IMG/VR virus record: IMGVR_UViG_3300010149_003931
Coordinates: 1 to 23,093 of that record
DNA length: 23,093 bases
Source: a virus
Strand: one strand, 5' to 3'
The notes under the pieces were generated by a model that had not been told where the DNA came from, did no database searches, and saw only the letters and a program-made list of their open reading frames with translations. This document shows positions 8,400 through 16,000 of this stretch, in pieces (the stretch's first letter is position 1; each line of letters starts with the position of its first letter). The translations under genes and the position numbers were made by a program.

Positions 8400-9539
8400 A
8401 TGAGTAACCCAACAATTCACGCCGTACGTCACGGCAATCAAGTTCACGTTATCGTGGACACCGACATGTACCAGCGCAACTTTGACGAGCAGGATTCTGC
8501 TGTTGCATTGTACAACCAAGCACTGACTGCACGTGCTAACCCGACAGGCGTCAACGTAGAGCTCTTGCTCGACGAGGTGCTGCCCGGTCGTAAGCTCGTT
8601 GCAGATAACGTGTTTGCAATCAAGAACGGAGAGTTCTACCTCGCAGGCTACGAGACTGTAGCTATGCCAGAAGAACTGGTCGTACGTATCCAAGCTCACA
8701 TCGAGCAAGGTATTAGCGTGCAACCGCTCGTTAACTTCTGGAAGTTGTTGCTCCTTAACCCGGATGCACAAGCTCGCCAAGACACGTTTAAGTTCATGTC
8801 TGAGTACGACTTCCCTATCACTGACTCTGGTTACTTCATCGGTTACCGTTCTGTTCGTAAGACAGACAAGACCTATGATGCTGTAACTGGCTGGGTACCA
8901 CAGAAGTACGTGGAACTTAAGGCTACTGGTGAGAACCCAGCAGACTACACTGCTATGACCGACCCCGACGGCGGAGAGTTTGTAGCCGTAAAGACAGATG
9001 TAATTACTGACACCAATGGCAACTTCATCTCACCAGAACACGTGCTCGGCAACCTCGAGGAAATGTTCACCAACCAAACGACGGGCGTCACGGATGCCCC
9101 TGAGTATACGGATTGGCACAGCGGTACTACTAGTGTTCGCCTCGGCGGTACGGTTTCTATGGACCGTAGTTCTGTTGACTGTAACCCTGCCAATACTTGC
9201 TCTAGTGGCTTGCATATTGGCGCTCCGGGGTATGTCAAGAACTTCGGAGGCGGGTCGCAAAACGTCCACTTGGCGTGCCTCGTAAACCCGATGAACGTGT
9301 GTGCTATCCCGTCAGACTACTCGTATCAGAAGATGCGTGTCTGCGAGTACTACGCATACGGCATTGTAGACTTGGCTAACGATATGGAGATTCGTACTCC
9401 GTACTTCGAGCTGGACTACAAGACGTTTGAACAGCGCGAGCTGGACAAGCAACTGGAAGAGTACGAAGCAACTATTGAGGACAGCAAGTCTGCAGTAGCT
9501 GCCCGTGCTATCATTAGCGAGCGGCGTGTCTACGCCTGA
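8400..9539 (+). CDS. rIIB: rIIB-like protein
   Basis: 379 residues. The central and C-terminal parts carry the features I associate with phage rIIB-like proteins: FWKLLLLNPD (118-127), a segment ITDSGYFIGYRSVRK, then SMDRSSVDCNPANTCSSGLH with several cysteines, then LVNPMNVCAIPSDY. T4 rIIB (about 312 residues) works with rIIA, and the adjacency here is a strong contextual match. A charged helix ends the protein (residues about 340-375), possibly a partner-binding coil. The start at 8400 has no Shine-Dalgarno but has AACACAA six bases upstream. The last 14 bases overlap a possible small gene starting at GTG 9526. The pair probably affects exclusion systems or host membrane state; this is inferred from T4. 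Confidence 0.85.
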   Translation: MSNPTIHAVRHGNQVHVIVDTDMYQRNFDEQDSAVALYNQALTARANPTGVNVELLLDEVLPGRKLVADNVFAIKNGEFYLAGYETVAMPEELVVRIQAHIEQGISVQPLVNFWKLLLLNPDAQARQDTFKFMSEYDFPITDSGYFIGYRSVRKTDKTYDAVTGWVPQKYVELKATGENPADYTAMTDPDGGEFVAVKTDVITDTNGNFISPEHVLGNLEEMFTNQTTGVTDAPEYTDWHSGTTSVRLGGTVSMDRSSVDCNPANTCSSGLHIGAPGYVKNFGGGSQNVHLACLVNPMNVCAIPSDYSYQKMRVCEYYAYGIVDLANDMEIRTPYFELDYKTFEQRELDKQLEEYEATIEDSKSAVAARAIISERRVYA

Positions 9540-9714
9540 GCGTAACCCGTTCCCTCTACGTTACACCTCAAGCCACCGTACTCCAACTACGGTGAGCTTT
9601 GAGGTGCGTGGGGCAACGATGGAAAGAGGCGCTCAGTACGAGAGCTTTTCCGCAGACCGGTATGACACAGAAGTGCTTAAGCTTATACCTAAAGTACACT
9701 GGACATTCCCTTAA
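9526..9714 (+). CDS. possible small hypothetical protein
   Basis: A 62-residue frame starting with GTG at 9526 inside the end of rIIB and filling most of the 192-base gap before the DnaA-like gene. Content is polar (VSTPERNPFPLRY... ending KLIPKVHWTFP) with no motif. A shorter version could start at the ATG near 9619. Support is only its position, the overlap style typical of this operon and the absence of any other content in the gap. It could be an untranslated spacer instead. Confidence 0.4.
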   Translation: MSTPERNPFPLRYTSSHRTPTTVSFEVRGATMERGAQYESFSADRYDTEVLKLIPKVHWTFP

Positions 9715-9731
9715 CATTTAACACTAACACA

Positions 9732-10439
9732 ATGAGTTCACTTAAACCATCTTACTGGACCTTTCCGGGTATGGCTGTTACCAAAGCATTGGTACAGACT
9801 GCTCAGAATCCAGAATTGCCTACTGCTACTCGGGTTCTCACCGAGTGTCTGAAGGAATTTAATGTATCAGACGACGAGTTCTACGGACGTAGTCGGCTTA
9901 AGAAGATTGTCAGAGCACGTCGCTTTGCAGGCTTCATCTTGTTCCACTTCTGTGGTTGGTCATTTGTCAAGCTTGCCAAGTTTGTTGAACGTGACCGTAC
10001 CAATATGATGCACCATGTACGTGTGCTCGAGAACGAGCTTACGTGCTACCGTGAGGAACGTGAGTGGCTGTACAACATCCTTGAACGCCTCGACATCTTA
10101 GACCTATCATCCAGCGGCAACGACTGGTATCATGCATGGGCTCACAATCAAATGAAGGATTCGGACTTGTACCACAACCTTCTAAAACTTGACGCAGCTG
10201 ATGCGCTCAAGGAGATTATGAAAGTCACGCATGCCGATGGTCGTAAAGACCTGAACCCTGCTAACAAAGAAGTACGTGAAGGCAATAGCCAGCGACGTAT
10301 GGAAACTGTTGGCGGGTGGATGGCTCTTAAGCGGCGAGCTGATGGAGTTGCATGCAAGAGTATTGAGGACTATGTCCTTGAAGAAAGAGGAACGAAGAAG
10401 AACTTCGAACCTAAAATTAACCCTTACGACAAGTACTAA
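9732..10439 (+). CDS. DnaA domain IV-like DNA-binding protein
   Basis: 235 residues. Residues about 33-102 resemble the C-terminal origin-binding domain of DnaA: VLTECLKEFNVSDDEFYGRS, then KIVRARRFAGF, and the recognition-helix signature ERDRTNMMHHVRVLE (86-100), comparable to GRDHTTVLHA in DnaA. There is no AAA+ ATPase part, so this is a stand-alone domain IV. Such proteins could mark a phage origin through DnaA-box-like sites or regulate transcription. The rest (about 110-235) is charged and without motif. The start has no Shine-Dalgarno but an AACACTA five bases upstream. The stop overlaps the nuclease start by one base (TAATG). Confidence 0.78.
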   Translation: MSSLKPSYWTFPGMAVTKALVQTAQNPELPTATRVLTECLKEFNVSDDEFYGRSRLKKIVRARRFAGFILFHFCGWSFVKLAKFVERDRTNMMHHVRVLENELTCYREEREWLYNILERLDILDLSSSGNDWYHAWAHNQMKDSDLYHNLLKLDAADALKEIMKVTHADGRKDLNPANKEVREGNSQRRMETVGGWMALKRRADGVACKSIEDYVLEERGTKKNFEPKINPYDKY

Positions 10440-11458
10440 TGCTGGTATATGACCCATACTATGACATTAAAGCAGTGAGTAACAGTGCGTTACAGCACAT
10501 CAACCCTGAACAGGGTGGCTCGCCTGCTAAGTTCAAACAGCATTGGGACGGCAAGTTGCCCGGACTTAAGACATCTGCTCTTGAGTTCGGCAACCTCGCT
10601 CACCTTGCTGTGCTAGAGCCGCACTTGCTTAACTACGTTGTAGACAAGACCAATACACCTGATAAGATTCGGGACATTGTAAAGGAAGTCTTCGAAGTAG
10701 CTAGCAAACAAGTAAGTCCGTTTGACCTTGACAAGCCTCAAGAGATTGGGACCTTTGAATCTTACTACCCTGCAATCATTAGCGCGTGCGAGAAGTACAG
10801 CTATGGTGCTACGTGGAAAGAGGAGACTCGTCTTAACAAGGTTATGGAGAAAGGCGGTTCTTACTTTGCACTGCTTGCAAGTTCTAAGGACAGCGGTAAG
10901 TTTGTTATTACTAGTGCACAGGAAGAGCGGCTAAACCACGTCATTACTGGCGTGACAAATGACCCGCTCGGTGTTACGTTTATGACAACTGATTCTAGCG
11001 AAGACTCTGTTGAGTACTACCACGAGAAAGAGGTTGTGTGGCAAGAAGACGGGTACAGCTTTCCTCTCAAGGGCAAGCTCGACCGCCTACGTGTTGACCA
11101 CGCAAACAGAGAGTTCACTGTTATGGACTTAAAGACTACCGGCAAATCCCTTGCCGAGTTCTCTGACTCGTTTGAGAAGTACCACTACGCGCGGCAGGTT
11201 GCAGCTTACGAGCTGGCTGCTAGCAAGTGGTGCCAACAAGAGTTCAGCGCAGAGTACAAGCCAAGCCACCGCCATGTTATCCTTGCCGTTGAGACAAGAG
11301 GTGACTACCGTGCAGGCAAGTTTGTAATTAAGCGCAGCACTATTAACGCAGGTAAGGAAGAGTACTTGTCCTTACTTGACAGACTGCAGCACCACTTTGA
11401 GACAGGTGACTGGGTCAATGACTATGAATACTCTAAAAATGGAGCTTACTACATCTGA
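10439..11458 (+). CDS. PD-(D/E)XK exonuclease, RecE/Cas4-like
   Basis: 339 residues. The N-terminus has the RecE/exonuclease-VIII pattern: AVSNSALQHIN (12-22), LEFGNLAHLAVLEP (48-61). The nuclease core follows: E198 (EKEVVW), GKLDRL with D215, TVMDLKTTG with D230 and K232, and a Q-x3-Y motif (Q253, Y257) typical of the RecB/AddB/Cas4 branch. Enzymes of this type resect double-stranded ends for annealing-based recombination. A nuclease of this class plus the Sak4-like ATPase and SSB would make a complete single-strand annealing set. No four-cysteine iron-sulphur cluster is evident, so it is not a typical Cas4. It overlaps the DnaA-like gene by one base and the next gene by about 20. Confidence 0.85.
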   Translation: MLVYDPYYDIKAVSNSALQHINPEQGGSPAKFKQHWDGKLPGLKTSALEFGNLAHLAVLEPHLLNYVVDKTNTPDKIRDIVKEVFEVASKQVSPFDLDKPQEIGTFESYYPAIISACEKYSYGATWKEETRLNKVMEKGGSYFALLASSKDSGKFVITSAQEERLNHVITGVTNDPLGVTFMTTDSSEDSVEYYHEKEVVWQEDGYSFPLKGKLDRLRVDHANREFTVMDLKTTGKSLAEFSDSFEKYHYARQVAAYELAASKWCQQEFSAEYKPSHRHVILAVETRGDYRAGKFVIKRSTINAGKEEYLSLLDRLQHHFETGDWVNDYEYSKNGAYYI

Positions 11459-11918
11459 AATAGAACAGGTGGATTGGCTGCTGGAGCATATCAATGAAAA
11501 TGTAGACTGGTCGAACCCCTTCAAACAGGAGGAGTTCGGCAAGCTACGTTCATGGGTTGCTGATGCAACAATGCAACCTGTTGACTACGTTACTGTCGAT
11601 GGCAACACCGACGGTGGCAGGCTGTACGCAAAGTTGCGCGTGCAAGCTAAAGAAGAACGGGCTAAAGAAGTGTATGCAGATATCCAATTGCTACGGTTTG
11701 ACAAGTACGCACACCTCAACAATGCACGAGGTACAGCGCTTGCAGCCTTGGAGTATGCAAAGACACAGCACGCGGACCGTCAGAGTTTCTCTGCAGAAGG
11801 TCCAACTGGTGCTGTCTTCTACGGGTCTAGCCCAGAGCGCGTAAAGCGTGCGCTCGAAGGACACAATTCCTACCGGAAGCGTGTTCGTGTATCACTAAAC
11901 AAGACAACGTTCCGATGA
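11439..11918 (+). CDS. hypothetical protein
   Basis: 159 residues from the ATG at 11439, which follows an A-rich run (CTAAAA); in-frame ATGs at 11376, 11418 and 11424 would give longer products overlapping more of the nuclease gene, so the start is uncertain. The N-terminal half is acidic (TTSEIEQVDWLLEHINENVD), the C-terminus basic (HNSYRKRVRVSLNKTTFR). No recognised motif, membrane segment or signal peptide. The end overlaps the DUF3310 gene by four bases (ATGA). Its place between the nuclease and DUF3310/ThyX suggests a DNA or nucleotide metabolism role at most. Confidence 0.75.
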   Translation: MELTTSEIEQVDWLLEHINENVDWSNPFKQEEFGKLRSWVADATMQPVDYVTVDGNTDGGRLYAKLRVQAKEERAKEVYADIQLLRFDKYAHLNNARGTALAALEYAKTQHADRQSFSAEGPTGAVFYGSSPERVKRALEGHNSYRKRVRVSLNKTTFR

Positions 11919-12169
11919 GCAGTAAACTTAGAGCGCGTACCACACAAGTGCCAGCTAAACCAAAAGCACAAGTAGGCGGTACGCATTACAGCAGACTTGC
12001 CATCGAGCCTATCCAGTTTATCGAGACTAACCAGCTCGGTTACCACGAGGGTAATGTTGTCAAGTACGTCAGCCGTTGGCGTAATAAGAACGGTATAGAA
12101 GACCTCAAGAAAGCCATCTGGTATATTGAGCGACTAATTACAATTGAACAAGAGAACGAGAAAGAATGA
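11915..12169 (+). CDS. DUF3310 family protein
   Basis: 84 residues. The family signature is present: GGTHYSRLAIEPIQFIE (21-37), GNVVKYVSRWRNK (47-59) and DLKKAIWYIERL. DUF3310 domains are common in phages; T7 gp1.7, a nucleoside monophosphate kinase, carries one. This short version has no P-loop, so a kinase role is not demonstrated. It lies immediately upstream of ThyX (four-base overlap, ATGA), which is consistent with a nucleotide-pool function. The N-terminal 20 residues are basic and Thr/Pro/Ala-rich. Confidence 0.85.
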   Translation: MSSKLRARTTQVPAKPKAQVGGTHYSRLAIEPIQFIETNQLGYHEGNVVKYVSRWRNKNGIEDLKKAIWYIERLITIEQENEKE

Positions 12170-12816
12170 ACGTAAAGTTAATTGCACATACACCAGACCC
12201 AGAGAAGACGATTGTTGAGGTAGCAAGGGTGTCTAGTTCGCGCAAGGACAAGACTAGTAACTATGCAGGCTTGGTCAAGTACCTAGCCAAGCATGCGCAC
12301 TGGTCTCCGTTCGAGCATGCAAGCTTTACGTTCGAGATTCAGACGAGCAAGGCAATCGGCATCCAGCTGATTCGCCACCGCTCGTTCTCGTTTCAAGAGT
12401 TTAGTCAACGCTATCAAGACGTCAACCAGCTCGACGAAATGTTTGAGCCGTTGGAGTTGAGAGCTCAGTGTGACAACAATCGCCAGTCCAGCAGCGAAGT
12501 AATTGACCCAGAGATTCGCGTCTCGGGTGGTTACATCAACGCTAACCGGATGATTCAGAACCACTTGGCCTCTGCTCGCAATCTGTATAACACACTGATT
12601 GAGAACGGAGTAGCACGTGAGCAGGCACGTTTCATCTTGCCTCTCACCACAAGCACCACTATCCACATGACCGGTAACGTGCGCTCATGGATTCATTTCC
12701 TAGAGCTGCGCGATGACGAGCATGCTCAGTTAGAAATCCAACTTGTGGCACAGGAGATTAAGAAGTATCTTAAACCCCTGCTTCCCACCGTTGCGGAAGC
12801 TCTTAATTGGAAATAA
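12166..12816 (+). CDS. thyX: flavin-dependent thymidylate synthase ThyX
   Basis: 216 residues. The diagnostic ThyX motif RHR-x7-S is seen at 70-80 (RHRSFSFQEFS, continuing QRY), preceded by HWSPFEHASFTFEI (45-58). ThyX converts dUMP to dTMP using FAD, NADPH and methylene-tetrahydrofolate, as a homotetramer, supplying thymidylate for phage DNA synthesis. Length matches the family. The start overlaps DUF3310 by four bases and the stop overlaps a cysteine-rich micro-ORF by one (TAATG), so it sits near the end of the coupled operon. No gene for a modified thymine pathway is visible nearby. Confidence 0.95.
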   Translation: MNVKLIAHTPDPEKTIVEVARVSSSRKDKTSNYAGLVKYLAKHAHWSPFEHASFTFEIQTSKAIGIQLIRHRSFSFQEFSQRYQDVNQLDEMFEPLELRAQCDNNRQSSSEVIDPEIRVSGGYINANRMIQNHLASARNLYNTLIENGVAREQARFILPLTTSTTIHMTGNVRSWIHFLELRDDEHAQLEIQLVAQEIKKYLKPLLPTVAEALNWK

Positions 12817-12962
12817 TGGATTGTGATTTTTGTGAAGAAGGCAAGTGTACTTGCATCAAGATGAACTCTGAACTAGTCAAGGCTAGTGCAGAGAAAATGG
12901 CAGACGTAAAAGTCTGTGACCTCAAAGGTGACGCAGGAGACTGCGAAGCTTGCGGGGCATAA
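12816..12962 (+). CDS. cysteine-rich 48-residue micro-protein, putative zinc binder
   Basis: The ATG at 12816 overlaps the ThyX stop in the same TAATG arrangement seen at other junctions of this operon; the frame ends at TAA 12960-12962. The 48 residues include seven cysteines: MDCDFCEEGKCTC at the start (C3, C6, C11, C13), C34, and CEAC near the end (C43, C46). Paired C-x2-C motifs at both ends are typical of small zinc-ribbon or rubredoxin-like knuckles. No homologue is recognised. The same bases hold several inverted repeats, so an RNA role is an alternative or additional possibility. It is the last gene of the plus-strand block. Confidence 0.62.
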   Translation: MDCDFCEEGKCTCIKMNSELVKASAEKMADVKVCDLKGDAGDCEACGA

Positions 12963-13004
12963 CTGTTATGGTACTAGGGAGGGGTTCGATTCCCCTCCAC
13001 AGTT
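12961..13004 (+). other. tRNA T-arm/acceptor-like RNA element without D and anticodon arms
   Basis: A 7-bp stem, GGAGGGG (12978-12984) with CCCCTCC (12992-12998), closes a canonical T-loop TTCGATT. Directly adjoining is a 6-bp stem AACTGT (12961-12966) with ACAGTT (12999-13004), so the two helices would stack as the acceptor/T half of a tRNA. Where the D arm, anticodon arm and variable loop should be there are only 11 bases. No complete tRNA can be folded by using upstream sequence. It may be a tRNA relic, a T-arm mimic or an attachment-type fragment. Confidence 0.55.
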
Positions 13005-13038
13005 CACGGGTTGAACGCCGTATTGTGTTAGAGAAAGG

Positions 13039-13079
13039 AAAGCAAAGGGGCCCGGCGTAGAGAACCGGGCCCGCTTTCT
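13039..13079. terminator. bidirectional intrinsic terminator between convergent blocks
   Basis: GGGCCCGG (13048-13055) pairs with CCGGGCCC (13065-13072) around a 9-base loop, extended outside by AAAGC (13039-13043) with GCTTT (13073-13077) across a small bulge. T-rich tracts follow on both strands (CTTTCTTT on plus; CCTTTGCTTTCC on minus). It abuts the stop codon of the minus-strand giant gene and follows the last plus-strand elements, so it should end both transcripts. Confidence 0.85.
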
Positions 13080-16000
13080 TTATCCTTCGAACCAGTCGGC
13101 GATATTCTTAGCAGTGCTATACTGCTTCTGCATCTCACCCACTTGCATCAGCCTCATACCGTGGCTAATACCCGGAAGCATCTTACCGGTCAGCGTGCCC
13201 AACTTGGTCTTACCCTTGTTAACTCCTGACTTGTAGTGTTCCATTCCCTCGCCGTGTACAATGTAACCGGCACCATCCTCGACCATCTGACTGACAACCT
13301 TAAGGCCACCGTCTAATCGAGTCATAGCAGCAAACGGATTCTCTGCCATAGAGTTAAACGTTTCGAACAATCCCCATGGAGTGTACGTGTTCATCTCCTG
13401 TGTCAGGCGCTGCGCACGGTTAAGTCCAAGGCCAATCCAGTAGTTGTCTTCGTCTTCCTCGTCAAGCATACCATACATCAAAGCGAGAGCAAGGAAGCCT
13501 GCGATACCAGTGCCGACCTCAGTCAAGGCGCGCATCGCGCCCTTGTACATGTAAGGAGAGTCCTCCTTCATCTGACCAACAGCCTCTTTCATAGCCTTCA
13601 TGTCGCCAAGGTTCTGACCAACAATGCCCAAGAACTGCCACATGCTAGTGTACCAGCCTGCTTCTTGACGCTCGCGCGACTCGTTGTAAGCATCAGTACC
13701 AAAACGCTTCTTGATGTTCATCGGCAACCACCGGCGGAACTGCATAGCAGCCCGTCCCCATGCAACACGTTGCCATGTTCCGGAGTCTTGCTTATTGTAT
13801 GCACCGTGAATGTGGTGGTTCAAAGACTTAGCCTTGTTACGGAAACCTGCAAGGTAGCTGTTGTCAAGGTCAACGATTTCACCGTTACGCTCTACTGTTG
13901 CACCTTCAGGCAACTTAACGTTACCGTCCTCGAACACAAAGCAATCAAACAAGTTAGACTTACTATCATCAGCAAGAGTAACTTCCTGCTTCATCATCAT
14001 AGCAAACGCTGTCTGGTTCTGCATAAGCACCTCACCCATTGTCTGTCCAACAAACAATGCGTTAAGGGCAGTAGAACCTTTGGTCTCACGCTTACCGAAC
14101 GGCATCTCCCGCTGGTCGTCTGCAATGTCAAGCAAGTTAATCAAAGCACTGGTCCGGCTAGTGTAGTTACTACGCTTGCCACTAACGATGTCGTTAGTAA
14201 GTGTAATCACATCGCTGGAAACAATACCCCAAGCGCGCTTGCCGTGCTCTTTGTCGTAGTGCTCACCGCCTGCAGTCTCCAAATGGCGCTGGATGTTACC
14301 GTAGGCAAAGTTGTTGAACCAAGCCATTACGTTAATACCTACGCCCATGAGAGAGGTGTAAGTCTGGAAGCCTGCAACTGCACCGTCGAGACGGCTAGCG
14401 TCTTCCCAGTTATCGCCGAGCATGCCTTCCAACCAGCTGTCAAGTGCAACACTAGTGTTAGTACCTGCAACTTTCTTAGCGCGCCACTGACGTGCACGCT
14501 CACCTTTCTGACCCATAAGGATGACGTGCTTACCGTCAACAACGTCAGACTGGTTAAACACATCACGGGTCATGTACGCGAATGACTCGAGTCCAGCTTT
14601 AGCACTTTCCAAGTGCGCACGCTTAACACTCTCACCCAACATAGAAGCAAAGCTGTCCATGTTCAAACCGGCCATCTCTTCTGCAGTTGCAGGACGAGCG
14701 ATGCGGTCACGAGTGTAGATAGGGTTACCAGAAGAATCAATAAGAACGCGCTCTGCATTCTTCAAGTCCTGAGAACTGTCAACCAAATTCTTAGCGCCTT
14801 GCGTAACGCTTTTCTTTTTATTTTTTAGGCGCTCGAGAATTGAACCAGTCTCGTTAGACGCGCTCCTGATAAATGGAACGTCACCGTCTTCCAAGAACTT
14901 AGAGTCCTTACCAAGTCCGTCCTTCATCTCCTTACGGATGGCAGTCAACGCTGCGGCAGCAGCAGGAGACATTGACTTAAACGCAGGATTCTTTTGGCTA
15001 GCCTTTGGAACTGGACGACCGTCTGCGTTAGCAGGATAGTTGTCGTTCTTGTACTCAGGCTTAACAGTCATGGTAACGAAACGGCTGTGCTCGTTCATTG
15101 GAATGAGCTTACCGTCTACTTCAACTACACCGTTTGCAGCGTCAAACTTACGCAACGTCTCTTCGCCTGCAAGCTTTGCCTCAGCGCGGGCAATGTCAAA
15201 GTTCTGGTCAATGGCAAAGTCGTTAAACTCCAGCATCATCTCCTTCTTAGACTCCAACATTGCATGCATCTCAGCCTCGGCCTGCTCAATAGCAGAGTCG
15301 TAGCTCTTCAATCCATACAACTTACGAGCTGTCTTCAACTCGTTAACCTCTTCAACCTTAGACCGAAGTCCAATAGTTGGGAAGCGGAATGACTTGTAGT
15401 ATGAAGAGTTCTGCGGAAGCTCAGAGTTTTGAGCGTGGAACTTAATCCACTCACCCTCACGGCCAGAGTTCAACATGATGCGCGCTTCGCGTGCACCTTC
15501 AGTATACTTAGCGGTGTGCTCCGTAATAAACTTACCAGTAGCCTTGTCTACAATGTCCTCAAGCTTGACGCCCTCTGCTTTTGCTTTCTTAAGAATGTTA
15601 GCAATGCGAATCTCAGCCTGACGACCTTCGATACGACCTTCCTCAACTGTGTCAGCAATCTGCTTAGCAATGAGCTGCATAACGGGGTTGTTGAATTCCT
15701 TCACACCCAGCGTGCCCATCGTAGCCTTGTTAACGTCAGTCATCATGGCCCGCATCTCTGGGTCATTAGCAAGCTCAAAGATTGTGCTGTAGTTCTCGGG
15801 GTTGTTAGCCCAAGCAATCAGCTTAGGGTTAGTGCTGTTGTTGACCAACTGCTTACTCAGAGTCTCAGCAAGCTGCTCCTTAAGAACAAGCTCTGCGTTA
15901 ATGATACGGTCAAGCTCTTCTTGCAAGTTCTCGTAAGCCTCACGAACCTTTATACTACCACCGGCCTCAGGGTCCATACCCTCAAGCACTGAGCGCAAAG

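Noticed and set aside
10439-11458. Cas4 of a phage-borne CRISPR system
   Set aside because: No cysteine cluster, no cas genes and no repeat arrays; the N-terminal pattern fits RecE-type exonucleases.
12930-13004. A complete tRNA gene ending with the T-arm at 12978-12998
   Set aside because: No upstream 7-base strand complements the acceptor end at the correct distance, the would-be anticodon loop lacks the conserved T33, and no D-arm consensus is present.
12816-13006. A tmRNA, with the micro-ORF as a tag-like reading frame
   Set aside because: No conserved tmRNA 5' tRNA-like sequence or resume-codon context; only a 6-of-7 weak match for an acceptor strand near 12820.
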